Notes: generated by a model not told the origin, from the letters alone. A DNA stretch of 64,000 nt from Alphaproteobacteria bacterium (GCA_020846275.1 JADLEG010000300.1:97556-161555); one strand, 5' to 3'; counted from the stretch's first letter, positions 37,054 to 46,443 are shown. Numbers and translations are program-made.

Positions 37054-38334
37054 CTACATCGCGCGAGCGTTCGGGCGAGCGCCGGAGAAACGCTCGATGG
37101 CATAGGGCGCGATATCGATCGGCGGTGTACGGCCGGCCGCAATGTCCGCCACGAGGCGCCCGGTAATGGGCCCCAGAGTCAGTCCGAGATGTCCATGGCC
37201 GAAGGCGAAATAGGCCCGCGGCATGCTGGCAGACCGGCCGATCACGGGCAGTGAATCCGGCATCGACGGCCGGAAGCCCATCCAGGTCGACCGCACCGAG
37301 TCCTTGAGTCCGGGAAACAGCCGGCGCGCGCGCACGGTCATGGTGTCCCATCGCGCGGGGTTGGGCGGCAGGTTGAGTCCGCCGAACTCGACCGTGCCGG
37401 CCAGGCGGATTCCCTCGGCCATGGGAACGGCGGAGAAATACCCTTCACCCGCGCTCACCGGAAGGCGCAGATCGATCTCGTTGGCCAGCATCACGTGGTA
37501 GCCGCGCTCGGTATCCAGCGGCGCGTCATGGCCGAGGCGCTTGAGCAGGGGCCGCGACCATGCCCCGCCGGCCAGCACGACGGCATCGCAGGGATGCGAG
37601 GCCTCCTGCGCAATGACGCCAACCGGACCCTCGGGCCCCATCGAAAAATCGCGCACCTCGCCCTGCAGGATCGTCCCGCCCGCCTGTTGGAAGGCTTGGC
37701 CGAGCATCCGCGTAAGCCGATAGGGATCGATGCAGTGCTGCACATCGGGCATATAGACGCCGGTCCTGACCGGAACGCCGAGCCCGGGCGCCAATTGCCG
37801 GACGGCCCCGTCTTCCAGATAGTCGACACGAATGCCCAGCCGCCGCCGCATCTCGAACCCGCCTTGCGCGCGACGGAATCCGTCCTCGGTTTCGTAGACA
37901 TAGAGCAGCCCCCGGGCCTGGATCAGGTCCTGCGCGCTGGCCGCCTTGAGCAGGGGCTGGAACGCGTCGACCGCGGGCTTGAGGATGGCCGACAGCGCCT
38001 GCGCGATGCGCTCGACCTGGTCGGGCATGCTCGCCCGCGCGAAGCGCAACAGCCAGGGCGCGATCTGCGGCAGATAGTTCCACCGTACCGCCAGCGGGCT
38101 CGTCGGATCGAGCAGCATCGACGGCACGCGCCGCAGCACGTCAGGCGTCCCCACGGGAACAGCATGACCGATCGCCAGCAGCCCGCCATTGCCCTTGGAC
38201 GTACCTTCGCCGGGTCCCAAGCGATCGATGACGGTGACCGCGTGGCCATCCTTCAGCAGATTGACGCCGACCGACAGCCCGACGATGCCGGCGCCGATGA
38301 CGATGAAATGCTTTTTTTGCGGGACGGCTACCAT
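37054..38334 (-). CDS. DadA-like FAD-dependent D-amino acid dehydrogenase
   Basis: A 426-residue flavoprotein. The FAD motif is FIVIGAGIVGLSVGVNLL, followed by GTSKGNGGLLA, where D-amino acid dehydrogenases have a similar Ser/Asn/Gly loop. A C-terminal FGHGHLGLTLGPITG binds FAD. It probably oxidises a D-amino or N-substituted amino acid to the keto acid and ammonia, passing electrons to the respiratory chain. It is divergent from the N-acyl-D-amino-acid deacylase gene, suggesting deacylation then oxidation. The start at 38334 gives the standard N-terminus. Confidence 0.85.
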   Translation of the reverse strand: MVAVPQKKHFIVIGAGIVGLSVGVNLLKDGHAVTVIDRLGPGEGTSKGNGGLLAIGHAVPVGTPDVLRRVPSMLLDPTSPLAVRWNYLPQIAPWLLRFARASMPDQVERIAQALSAILKPAVDAFQPLLKAASAQDLIQARGLLYVYETEDGFRRAQGGFEMRRRLGIRVDYLEDGAVRQLAPGLGVPVRTGVYMPDVQHCIDPYRLTRMLGQAFQQAGGTILQGEVRDFSMGPEGPVGVIAQEASHPCDAVVLAGGAWSRPLLKRLGHDAPLDTERGYHVMLANEIDLRLPVSAGEGYFSAVPMAEGIRLAGTVEFGGLNLPPNPARWDTMTVRARRLFPGLKDSVRSTWMGFRPSMPDSLPVIGRSASMPRAYFAFGHGHLGLTLGPITGRLVADIAAGRTPPIDIAPYAIERFSGARPNARAM

Positions 38335-38482
38335 GCGGCGACCTCCTGCGTCATGGGTGCTTGCAGTAGTCTCATAGCAACGCGATTGCTGGACGCTAAG
38401 ATCGCCATTATGATAATTTGTTGAATGTGGGTAAATAGATGTAAGCGGCGTGGCCGCGCGCATCCAGGCTTGTCGAGGGGTG
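38335..38482. promoter_or_regulatory. Divergent promoter region between DadA-like and deacylase genes
   Basis: About 150 bases separate the two divergent genes. An AT-rich core holds ATTAT-G-ATAAT (38407-38417), a perfect 11-base palindrome. A GAGGGG ribosome-binding site lies just before the deacylase ATG. Confidence 0.35.
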
Positions 38483-40069
38483 ATGGCGCTTGATCTGATC
38501 ATCCGCGGCGGAACAATCCACGACGGCCAGGCAGGCGCGCCCTATGCGGCCGATATCGGCATCGCCAAGGGGCGCATCGCCGAGATCGGCCGCATCACCG
38601 ACGCGGCAGAACGCATCGTCGATGCCGACGGCCTCGTCGTCTCACCCGGCTTCATCGATATCCACGCGCATTCCGACTACACGCTTCTGATCGATCCGCG
38701 CGCAGTCACGGCCCTGAAGCAGGGCGTGACGCTGGAGGTGCTGGGCAATTGCGGTTTCGGTTGCGCGCCCATCGGCAAGCCCGCGGATGCGGCGGGCTCG
38801 ATCTACGGCTACGACGGAAGCGTTCCGCTGGATTGGCGCGATACCGACGGCTACCTGAACAGGCTCGAACGCGCGCGCCCGGCGATCAACGTGCTGACGC
38901 TCGTCCCGAACGGACAATTGCGCCGCACCGTGGTCGGAATGCAGGACCGCCCGGCCAACGCCGAGGAGCGCAAGAAGATGGCGGCGGCCCTGCGCGAGGG
39001 GCTCGAGCAGGGGGCGTTCGGCTATTCGACGGGACTTGAGTACCCGGTCGAGCGCGCCGTCAGCGAGGACGAGATTTTCGAGCTTTGCGCCGTCGTCGCC
39101 AAGGCCGGGGCGCTCTACGCCACGCACACGCGCGACCGCGATGTCGCGGCCGTCGAAGGCATCGAAGAGGCGGTCCGCACGGCCGAGCGCACCGGGGTTC
39201 GCCTGCAGGTCTCGCATCTCCTTCCCCGCACGACCCGCAATGGCGAGGACCGGCGGGCCGTCGAGGTCATCGACGACGCGCGGGCGCGCGGGGTGGACGT
39301 GGCCTTCGACCAGCATACGCGCCTTTACGGCACGACCTATCTCAACACGATCCTGCCGCCATGGGCGCATGACGGCGGCCGGTCCGGACTGATCGCGCAT
39401 CTCAAGTCCGGCGACAGCCGGGCGCGCATGAAGACCTACCCCAGCATCGTCGCCTTTGGCGGCTGGGACCGCGTCGTCCTGCTCGACAACCCGGCGTTTC
39501 CCGAGTTCTCGCGGCAATCCTTTGGCGATCTCGGCCGCAAGCTGAACCACGATCCGCACGACATTGCGTTCGACGTGCTGCTTGGCGAGATCGACCAGCT
39601 GCACCGTCCGATGGTGATCATCAACGCCTACACGCAGGAGCAGCAGGAGCGGACCTTCGCGCACGCGCTATGCATGCCGGGCTCCGACGCCACGACGCTG
39701 GCGCCGGATGGGCCGCTGTCGAGCGCCATGTTCCATGGCGCCTATTCCTGGGCGTCATGGTATTTCCGCTTCATGGTCAACGAGCGCAAGTCGTTGTCCG
39801 CGGCCGAAGCGATTCACCGGCTGACCGGCCTGCCGGCAAGCGTGATGGGGCTGGACGATCGCGGTGCGATCCGCGTCGGCGCCCGCGCCGACATCGCCGT
39901 CTTCGATGCCGAGAATTTCCGGGAGCACGCGACGACCTTCGAGCCCAACCAGCTTGCAACCGGGATGAAGCACGTCGTAGTGAACGGCGCGCTGGCGCTT
40001 GACGCGGAACGGCTGACGGAGAACCGCGCCGGGCAGGTCCTGCGCCGCAAAACCGGCGTTTCGTTCTGA
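38483..40069 (+). CDS. N-acyl-D-amino-acid deacylase (amidohydrolase family 3)
   Basis: A 528-residue amidohydrolase. The metal-binding HxH is H61/H63 (GFIDIHAHSDY) and C90 in GNCGFG matches the zinc-ligating cysteine of D-aminoacylases. Length fits the family (480-560). It would release D-amino acids from N-acyl forms, or hydrolyse related cyclic or N-substituted substrates. The ATG at 38483 follows GAGGGG. The binding protein and permeases downstream may import its substrate, and the divergent DadA-like enzyme may use its product. Confidence 0.85.
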   Translation: MALDLIIRGGTIHDGQAGAPYAADIGIAKGRIAEIGRITDAAERIVDADGLVVSPGFIDIHAHSDYTLLIDPRAVTALKQGVTLEVLGNCGFGCAPIGKPADAAGSIYGYDGSVPLDWRDTDGYLNRLERARPAINVLTLVPNGQLRRTVVGMQDRPANAEERKKMAAALREGLEQGAFGYSTGLEYPVERAVSEDEIFELCAVVAKAGALYATHTRDRDVAAVEGIEEAVRTAERTGVRLQVSHLLPRTTRNGEDRRAVEVIDDARARGVDVAFDQHTRLYGTTYLNTILPPWAHDGGRSGLIAHLKSGDSRARMKTYPSIVAFGGWDRVVLLDNPAFPEFSRQSFGDLGRKLNHDPHDIAFDVLLGEIDQLHRPMVIINAYTQEQQERTFAHALCMPGSDATTLAPDGPLSSAMFHGAYSWASWYFRFMVNERKSLSAAEAIHRLTGLPASVMGLDDRGAIRVGARADIAVFDAENFREHATTFEPNQLATGMKHVVVNGALALDAERLTENRAGQVLRRKTGVSF

Positions 40070-40110
40070 CGGGAAGTTCCAGGCAATCGGACAAAAAGGG
40101 GGCACTACAC

Positions 40111-41073
40111 ATGACCAGCATCTTTTCGTCGACCGGCCGCGGACTGCGGAGCATGCGCCGGCGCGATGCGCTGAAGGGGCTCGTCGGGGCAGCAGCGTGC
40201 GCGCCGTTCATCGGCCACATGCGGCCGACGCAAGCGGCCGCACCGGATTTGCAGACGATCGAGAAAGGCTATTTGACCTGCGCGATCGCCGGCGATCTGC
40301 CGATGACGGGCGTCAAGGATGGCCAGTTCATCGGGACCGATGTCGAGATCGTCGGCGCGATCGCCGAGCGCCTGGGACTGAAGATGAAGCCCGCGCTGAT
40401 GGAATGGGCGGCCACGATCGAAGCGATCCGCAGCGGCCGTGCCGATGTCATGTTCGGCAACATGGGCTGGTCGAAGCCGCGGTCCGAGGTGATGGCCATC
40501 ACCGATCCGATCTACTACGTCACCCGCTTCCTGGTGCAGAAGCCGGGCAAGAACATCGACTCGGTCGAGGCGCTGAAGGGCCGGACGATGGGCACGGTAA
40601 CCGGGTTCACGCCGATCCCGGACATGCGGCGGATTCCCGGGCTGACCGAACTCAAGCTCTACGACACGTCGGACGCCGTCGTGCGCGACGTCGTCGCCGG
40701 CCGTCTCGATACGGCCGTTCTCGACGGTCCGGTTCTCGACTACCAGATCGCGCGCAATCCGGCCTGGGGACTGACGCAGGTCGCGATGAAGGTCAATCCG
40801 GAGTTCCCCGTGCTGACCGGCCGCAACCATGCCGTGCTCGGCGTCAACCAGAGCAAATGCGAATTGTTCCAGGCGCTCAACCAGGGGATCGCCTGGGCCT
40901 GGCGCAACGGCATAAACAAGAAGGCGCTGGAGAAATACGGCCTCACCAACCCGGCCTACGTGACGCCGGTCGAAAAGCCGCCGCGGCTTGGGGTCGACCG
41001 CGACGAGGCGAACAAAATCATCGGGCCGATGCAGTCCTGCCGCGCCGACTTCGCGGCCGTCTTCGCGAACTGA
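40111..41073 (+). CDS. Amino-acid-type (family 3) periplasmic solute-binding protein
   Basis: A 320-residue binding protein. A Tat-like signal (MRRRDALKGLVGAAACAP) precedes the mature chain. The family pattern appears as FIGTDVEIVGAIAERLGL and RADVMFGNMGWSKPRSEVM. GGGGG lies ahead of the ATG. It opens an operon with two polar amino acid permeases. The arginine that normally grips the ligand carboxylate is probably in the KPRSE segment. Confidence 0.85.
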   Translation: MTSIFSSTGRGLRSMRRRDALKGLVGAAACAPFIGHMRPTQAAAPDLQTIEKGYLTCAIAGDLPMTGVKDGQFIGTDVEIVGAIAERLGLKMKPALMEWAATIEAIRSGRADVMFGNMGWSKPRSEVMAITDPIYYVTRFLVQKPGKNIDSVEALKGRTMGTVTGFTPIPDMRRIPGLTELKLYDTSDAVVRDVVAGRLDTAVLDGPVLDYQIARNPAWGLTQVAMKVNPEFPVLTGRNHAVLGVNQSKCELFQALNQGIAWAWRNGINKKALEKYGLTNPAYVTPVEKPPRLGVDRDEANKIIGPMQSCRADFAAVFAN

Positions 41074-41114
41074 CGGGCCCGCCTGAGAGACCGCGTCAGC
41101 GCGGCGCCTGACGT

Positions 41115-41786
41115 ATGGCGCACGAGCAGGGAATCGACCTCTACCTCTATATCATCCGCGTCCTGGCCACGGGTGCCTGGGTGACGATCGAGGTAGCGGT
41201 CGGTTCCCTTCTGTTCTCGATGCTCGTCGCCGCCCCCCTCGCCAATGCCCAGTCCCTCGGCGGCCCCACCGTCAAGGCAATCATTCGGGTCTATGTCGAG
41301 GTGTTCCGCGCCGTCCCGGTGCTGACTCAGCTCTTCATCATCTATTTCGGGCTTGCGACCCTCGGGCTGAAGCTCGGGTCGATCACCGCGGCGATCATCG
41401 GCCTCGGCCTCAACGGATCGGCCTATTGCGCCGAGATCTTCCGCGCGGGGATCGAGGCCGTGCCGCGCGGCCAGACCGAGGCGGCGCGGGCGCTCGGGCT
41501 TCGGCGCTGGCAGGTGTTCCGCCTGGTGGTGTTGCCTCAGGCCGTGCGGATGGTCCTGCCGCCGCTGACGAACTTTTCGATCCAGCTTCTGAAGAACACC
41601 TCGGTTGCCTCGGCGGTCGCGGCGCCGGAGATCATGCTGCTGGCGCGCAACCTGGTGAACGAGACGTTTCTCAGCCCGCAGATCTACCTTTCTGTCTGCC
41701 TCGTCTACCTTTGCATCAGCCTGCCCATGATCCGCTTGGCCGGCTGGCTCGAGCGCCGCACCGGCGCCTTCGAGAGCCGGCAATAG
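41115..41786 (+). CDS. Polar amino acid ABC permease (HisM/GlnP type) 1
   Basis: A 223-residue permease with five predicted helices. The conserved RGTPVLxQ-type motif reads FRAVPVLTQLFIIYFGL and the ATPase-docking loop is EAARALGLRRWQVFRLVVLP. It pairs with the next permease. No ATPase gene accompanies the operon. Confidence 0.88.
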   Translation: MAHEQGIDLYLYIIRVLATGAWVTIEVAVGSLLFSMLVAAPLANAQSLGGPTVKAIIRVYVEVFRAVPVLTQLFIIYFGLATLGLKLGSITAAIIGLGLNGSAYCAEIFRAGIEAVPRGQTEAARALGLRRWQVFRLVVLPQAVRMVLPPLTNFSIQLLKNTSVASAVAAPEIMLLARNLVNETFLSPQIYLSVCLVYLCISLPMIRLAGWLERRTGAFESRQ

Positions 41787-41795
41787 GGGCATGGC

Positions 41796-42443
41796 ATGAT
41801 GAAGCATCTCGCCGACTGGCTGCCCCTGCTCGCTCACGGCGCCCTGCAATCGGCAAAGATGATGCTGATCGCCTATGTCATTGCCCTGGTCTTTGGCGCG
41901 GTGCTGATGCTGATGCGCCGGTCACGTTTCCGCCTGATCTCGGGCATTGCCGGCATCTACATCACGGCCATTCGCGGCACCCCCGTGCTGGCGCAGCTCT
42001 TCTTCATCTATTTCGGGCTGGCGGAGATGGGGTTGGTCATGTCGTCCTGGCAGGCGGCCATCATCGGTCTGGGCGGCAACAGCGCGGCCTATGTGGCCGA
42101 GATCTATCGCGCCGGCATCGAATCGGTCTCGCGCGGGCAGATCGAGGCGGCGCGATCGATGGGGCTCCGGCGGTTCCAGATCACCAGGCTTGTGGTCCTG
42201 CCGCAAATGGTCACGGTGGTACTTCCGCCGCTGGCGAATCAGGCCGTCGTGCTGATCAAGGAGACGTCCGTCGCCTCGCTCATCGCCGCGCCGGAACTGA
42301 TGCACGAGGCCCGCGATCTGGCCGCGGAGTTCTACATGCCGCTCGAGCTCTATCTGCTGGCCGGCCTGATGTACCTGATGCTGGCCTTCCCCTTGTCGGT
42401 GCTCGCGCGCCATCTCGAGGCACGATTGCGCATCGAGCGGTAG
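41796..42443 (+). CDS. Polar amino acid ABC permease (HisM/GlnP type) 2
   Basis: A 215-residue permease. It has the typical IRGTPVLAQLFFIYFGLAEM motif and the docking loop EAARSMGLRRFQITRLVVLP. It follows the first permease by 9 bases. A search of the surrounding 20 kb by eye shows no GlnQ/HisP-type ATPase, so an orphan or shared ATPase elsewhere must serve this importer. Confidence 0.88.
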   Translation: MMKHLADWLPLLAHGALQSAKMMLIAYVIALVFGAVLMLMRRSRFRLISGIAGIYITAIRGTPVLAQLFFIYFGLAEMGLVMSSWQAAIIGLGGNSAAYVAEIYRAGIESVSRGQIEAARSMGLRRFQITRLVVLPQMVTVVLPPLANQAVVLIKETSVASLIAAPELMHEARDLAAEFYMPLELYLLAGLMYLMLAFPLSVLARHLEARLRIER

Positions 42444-42497
42444 GAGGGACAAAGCCTGGCTTGGACAGGCGGAGGCTGGGCTTGCTTGGCCTTGGGG

Positions 42498-42547
42498 GGC
42501 ACGGGTGCCTCTCCCAAACGGGACCCGGTCGGCATAAGATCGGGTCC
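42498..42547 (+). terminator. Two short hairpins downstream of the amino acid permease operon
   Basis: GGCAC-GG-GTGCC at 42498-42509 and GGACCCG-N13-CGGGTCC at 42521-42547 are perfect stems of five and seven pairs. They lie between the permease stop (42443) and the formyltransferase start (42589). No U-run follows, so a factor-dependent terminator or leader structure is more likely than a simple intrinsic terminator. Confidence 0.3.
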
Positions 42548-42588
42548 GCCGCACCGCGCGGACGCCGGGCGGGTTTACAGGGGCGCTC

Positions 42589-43326
42589 ATGCAACGAATT
42601 CTGGTCCTGGGGAGCCATCTGCAGAGCTTCCGCTGCTTCCGCTACCTGATCGACTCCGTCAGCGACATCGCGATCGTCGGGATCGTGCCGCACCAGACCC
42701 AGCCGCCGATCCGCGACGACCAGGACGTCCGGACCTTGGCCCGCGCGCGGGGAATCCCGATCCTGGGGCTCGACCAGCTGGCGGACCTTTCGTTCGACCT
42801 GGGCATCAGCCTGCAGTTCGACCGCGTGCTGCCGGCCGCGATCGTCGAGCGCCCGCGGAAGGGGTTCGTCAATATCCATCTCGGCCCCCTGCCGCGGTTC
42901 CGGGGCGCCAACAGCGTGATGCACGCCATCCGTCTGGCGCGCCGCGACAATCACTGGAGCTTCGGCGTGACGCTGCACTACCTGGCGGCGAAGGTCGACA
43001 CCGGGCCGATCATCGACCTGGCCGAGTGCCCGATCTTCGAGGACGACACCGCCTACACGCTGCATTCGCGCGCATCCGACCTGGTGCCCGGCCTGTTCCA
43101 GCGCAACATCCATCGCCTGGTGGAATCGCCGGGCCACGTGCCGAGCCGCCCGCAGGAAGGGACGTCCTATGTATTCCGCAAGGGCGAGGTCGAGCATGCG
43201 ATCGACCTCGCCCTGCCGCCGGACGAGATTTACGACCGCATCCGTGCGCTGACTTTTCCGGGCAAGCCCCGGCCCTACGCCATTGTCGGTGGCCGGCGGA
43301 TCTATCTGTCGCTGGACGAGCGCTGA
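42589..43326 (+). CDS. Formyltransferase-family enzyme, probable NDP-amino-sugar N-formyltransferase
   Basis: A 245-residue protein of the folate-dependent formyltransferase fold. The catalytic triad of the family is intact: N95 and H97 in FVNIHLGPLP and D137 in KVDTGPI. It is shorter than methionyl-tRNA formyltransferase (about 310) and lacks that enzyme's C-terminal domain, and it sits beside sugar genes that include a PLP aminotransferase. I infer N-formylation of a nucleotide-linked amino sugar. It converges on the glycosyltransferase gene with an 18-base gap. Confidence 0.72.
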   Translation: MQRILVLGSHLQSFRCFRYLIDSVSDIAIVGIVPHQTQPPIRDDQDVRTLARARGIPILGLDQLADLSFDLGISLQFDRVLPAAIVERPRKGFVNIHLGPLPRFRGANSVMHAIRLARRDNHWSFGVTLHYLAAKVDTGPIIDLAECPIFEDDTAYTLHSRASDLVPGLFQRNIHRLVESPGHVPSRPQEGTSYVFRKGEVEHAIDLALPPDEIYDRIRALTFPGKPRPYAIVGGRRIYLSLDER

Positions 43327-43344
43327 CGCGCGGACGTCGATCCC

Positions 43345-44700
43345 TCAGGCGGCCACCTGGTCACCGGGATCGACAAGCAGTTCCGTCGCATGGATGCGCA
43401 CGACCGAGCCGCCCACGCCGCCGCTGCGCAGCATGACATTGGTGGCAAGGTCCCGGGCCAACGGCAGGTCGACCGTCAGCCGCCCATCGTCGTTTCGCAC
43501 GACGCGTTCGCCGATCACGTCGTTGCCTGACATCGGGGCCAACCCGACTGCGCCGGACTCCACTTCCACCTGCAGGCGAAGCCAGGCCCTTCCCGCTGGC
43601 AGGCCGGCCTGTGGCGGCACACGGAACTTGAAGCTGTAGCCCCAGGCATCGTCCGAGGTGCGCAAGGTCAGCGGGTTGTTGCCCAGGACGCGCACGCCCT
43701 TGTGCTGGCGATCGAACACGATCGATACTGGCGCTTCGATCTTGCGCGACTCCGGCCCGGGATGGTCGGGCACGGTGCGCAGGATGCGGCCCGTCGCGGC
43801 GTCATAGCGGGCGCGACCGGTGCGCGCGACGAAAGGCGCGATGCGTCCATAGCCCGGATCCTCCCTCGCCGCCGCCTCGCAATGTCGATAGATGTCGGGA
43901 AGCAGGGGATCGATCGCGTGGAGCTGCTCGGCCGCCCACATATGGATGCCGGCCGCGGCCCGTCGCCGCACGGCCGCGCGCCGGTCGGCAGGCACGAACT
44001 TCTCCAGCAGCCCGTCGAGATAGAACAGCTTGTCGGCGGTGAACTGGTCGAAGGATTCGGCGCGGAACGACATGGACAGCCGGTTGCGGAAGGTCTTGGC
44101 GATGCTGACGTCGTGGCGCTTGAAGGCCTGGGCGGAAAAGCGGAAACCCAGCCGCGCCCACAGCTCGTATTCCGGGCAGGTCGGCGCGTCGCTGAGATAG
44201 TAGAAGTCGGGGCCGATGAGCCGGCGGTTGAAGAAGGACGCCAGGATCGAGGCTACCTGCTCGCAGTTGAGGTGCGCCTCGACGTCGAACGGCTCGGTCA
44301 GCAGGCTATCGACCGTCGCTTCGTGGTCGTCCATGAAGTCCAGCCGGCCGCCGCACACCGCCGCACCGGGCGCGGCTTCAAACCACGCCGCGACCTGCGC
44401 CAGGGTGTAGGGATAGTAGCGTTCGTCCGCGCACAGGATGCCGACGATGTCGCCCGTCGCGCGCGCCAACCCCTTGGCCAGCGCATCGGCAACGCTGCGA
44501 TCGGGCTCCGATACCAGCTTGATCGGCAGATCGTCAGACGCCGCGCGCAGCAGGTCCAACGTGCCGTCGATCGATTGCCCGTCCACGACCACGATCTCGA
44601 AGTCGCGCAGGGTCTGGGCGCGCAAGGAGTCCAGCGTGCCGGGCAGGATCGACACGGCATTCCTGACCGGCAGGACGACGGAAATCCGAGGCGTGGCCAT
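43345..44700 (-). CDS. GT2-family glycosyltransferase with a C-terminal extra domain
   Basis: A 451-residue protein. The first 220 residues are a GT2 domain (ISVVLPVRNAVSILPGTLDS, then IVVVDGQSIDGTLDLL). The last 150 residues, which are rich in beta-like segments, are not a domain I recognise. There is no strong membrane segment. It probably transfers a sugar made by the upstream genes onto a surface polysaccharide or glycolipid. Confidence 0.82.
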   Translation of the reverse strand: MATPRISVVLPVRNAVSILPGTLDSLRAQTLRDFEIVVVDGQSIDGTLDLLRAASDDLPIKLVSEPDRSVADALAKGLARATGDIVGILCADERYYPYTLAQVAAWFEAAPGAAVCGGRLDFMDDHEATVDSLLTEPFDVEAHLNCEQVASILASFFNRRLIGPDFYYLSDAPTCPEYELWARLGFRFSAQAFKRHDVSIAKTFRNRLSMSFRAESFDQFTADKLFYLDGLLEKFVPADRRAAVRRRAAAGIHMWAAEQLHAIDPLLPDIYRHCEAAAREDPGYGRIAPFVARTGRARYDAATGRILRTVPDHPGPESRKIEAPVSIVFDRQHKGVRVLGNNPLTLRTSDDAWGYSFKFRVPPQAGLPAGRAWLRLQVEVESGAVGLAPMSGNDVIGERVVRNDDGRLTVDLPLARDLATNVMLRSGGVGGSVVRIHATELLVDPGDQVAA

Positions 44701-44733
44701 CGCTCGGGGCTCAGCGCGCGTGCGGCCGGCCGC

Positions 44734-45306
44734 TCATGGCTTGGTGGCTTCCATGTTCAGGTTGAACAGGATGCCGCGCTCCTTTTCCATGTGCGGGAAG
44801 TAGGCCTGCGAGAAGTCGTCGATCTGCGCGTGCTCGGTCCGGCGCCAATCCCAGAGCCGGGCATCGACGAAGCCGCAGCTCTCCAGCACGGCGCGCAGCG
44901 ATGCCTCGTCATAGGTCGTGCGGTGATAGATCCAGCCGCCCTGTCCGTCCGAGATGCGCCCATAGAGCGTGCCAAGGAACCAGTCCAGCCCCATGCCGGC
45001 CTGGTAGAGCTTGGCGATCACGGCGAAGTTCGGCACCGACAGGCGCAGCACGCCGCCCGGGGCCAGCACGCGGCGCCATTCCGCCAGCACCGCCATGACT
45101 TCCTCGCGGTCGAAATACTCGATCACCTGGCAGGCATAGAGCAGCGATGCCGATGCATCGGCAAAATTCTTCAGGTGCCGGATGTCCTGCACGTGGTCGA
45201 CATGGGGAAAGGCCGCCCGGTCGACATGCGTGAAGCCGGGGATGAAGCGCTTGCCGCAACCCAGGTGCAGCTTGGCCAGTCCCTTTGCGGTCGCAATCCC
45301 GTCCAT
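44734..45306 (-). CDS. SAM-dependent methyltransferase (class I)
   Basis: A 190-residue protein. The SAM-binding motif I is KLHLGCGKRFIPGFTHVD, with the acidic VQDIRHL and LLYACQVIEYFD following. GGVLRLSVPNF is motif III. It resembles small methyltransferases that act on sugars in polysaccharide clusters. Start ATG 45306 is 17 bases after the aminotransferase stop. Confidence 0.78.
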   Translation of the reverse strand: MDGIATAKGLAKLHLGCGKRFIPGFTHVDRAAFPHVDHVQDIRHLKNFADASASLLYACQVIEYFDREEVMAVLAEWRRVLAPGGVLRLSVPNFAVIAKLYQAGMGLDWFLGTLYGRISDGQGGWIYHRTTYDEASLRAVLESCGFVDARLWDWRRTEHAQIDDFSQAYFPHMEKERGILFNLNMEATKP

Positions 45307-45323
45307 TGACGATCCTTCGCCGG

Positions 45324-46433
45324 CTAGTTCGATGGCCGCGGACGGTGGAGCGGAAGCCCCGTCTCGCGCACCGCGCGCCCGATGCGGCGCGCGTCGTCGG
45401 CCGTCAGGCCCAGGCCGAAGGGCAGGTAGACCGATGTCCGCTCCCACCGCCGGGCGGCCGCGAACGCATGATCGCCGAGATGGGCGTAGACCGGCTGATT
45501 GGCGAGGCAGCGATACTGCTGCACCGCGCCGATATTGCGTGCGCGCAATTCGCGCACCATCGCCTCCGGCTGGTCGCAGAAGACGATGTTGTGCAGCGGC
45601 GCCTCGCCGCCGGGAACGGTGAACAGGTGGCCGTCCAGCTCTTCCTGCAGCGCTGCGAAAGCCGTGCGCTTGCGCTCCAGCCTTGCGTCGATCGTGTCGA
45701 GCTGTGTCAGGCCCAGCGCGGCCAGCACGTCGTTGAAGCGCAGGTTGGTGCCGATGTGGCGGTGGGTGTTGGTCGCGCGCCAGTCGAGATCGCCGTGGTC
45801 GATCCAGGCCGCGGCCCGATCCGCCAGGCCGCGGTCGGCGGTCAGCAGCGCGCCGCCCTGGCCGGTGGTCATCACCTTGGCGACGCTGAACGACAGGCAG
45901 CCGACCGTGCCGAAGCTGCCGGCTTGCTGCCCGGCGAAATGCTGGCCCAGCGCGCAGGCGGCGTCCTCGATCAGCGGCAGTCCCCGTTCCCGGCAGAGCG
46001 CCGCCGCTTCGACCAGGGGATCGCCGGTATGTCCGGAGAAATCGACGAAGCACACGGCCTTGGTCTTCGGCGTCACGCGCTGGCGCAGCTCCGCCACATC
46101 CATGCAGCCGGTGGCGAACTCGATATCGACCAGCCGCGGCGAAAGCCCGGCGGAGCTGAAGGCATTGATGGTGGAAACGACGCCGTAGGCCGGCACAAGG
46201 ATCTCGTCGCCGGGGTTCAACCCCAGCGCCTTGGCCGCGACGGTCAGCGCGATGGTCCCGCTGATCGTGGGCACGGCATGGGACACGCCGGCCAGGGCCG
46301 CCAAACGTTCGCCGAAGCGGCGCGCGGCGTTGCCGGGGCCCAGGAAGCCGCTGTCGACCTGCGCGCGCACCGCCTCGCCGCATTCCGGCCCGAGCCAGGG
46401 CTGCACCGTCGGCAGGAAGTCGGTCGCCATCAT
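45324..46433 (-). CDS. DegT/DnrJ/EryC1/StrS-family PLP sugar aminotransferase
   Basis: A 369-residue aminotransferase. K186 in SFSVAKVMTTGQGG is the expected Schiff-base lysine, and D157 in IEDAACALGQ is the PLP nitrogen partner. It would aminate a keto nucleotide-sugar. A start at 46433 places it 10 bases after the dehydrogenase gene; a longer 5' extension overlaps that gene. With the formyltransferase it suggests an N-formylamino sugar. Confidence 0.85.
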   Translation of the reverse strand: MMATDFLPTVQPWLGPECGEAVRAQVDSGFLGPGNAARRFGERLAALAGVSHAVPTISGTIALTVAAKALGLNPGDEILVPAYGVVSTINAFSSAGLSPRLVDIEFATGCMDVAELRQRVTPKTKAVCFVDFSGHTGDPLVEAAALCRERGLPLIEDAACALGQHFAGQQAGSFGTVGCLSFSVAKVMTTGQGGALLTADRGLADRAAAWIDHGDLDWRATNTHRHIGTNLRFNDVLAALGLTQLDTIDARLERKRTAFAALQEELDGHLFTVPGGEAPLHNIVFCDQPEAMVRELRARNIGAVQQYRCLANQPVYAHLGDHAFAAARRWERTSVYLPFGLGLTADDARRIGRAVRETGLPLHRPRPSN

Positions 46434-46443
46434 GTCGCGCGTC

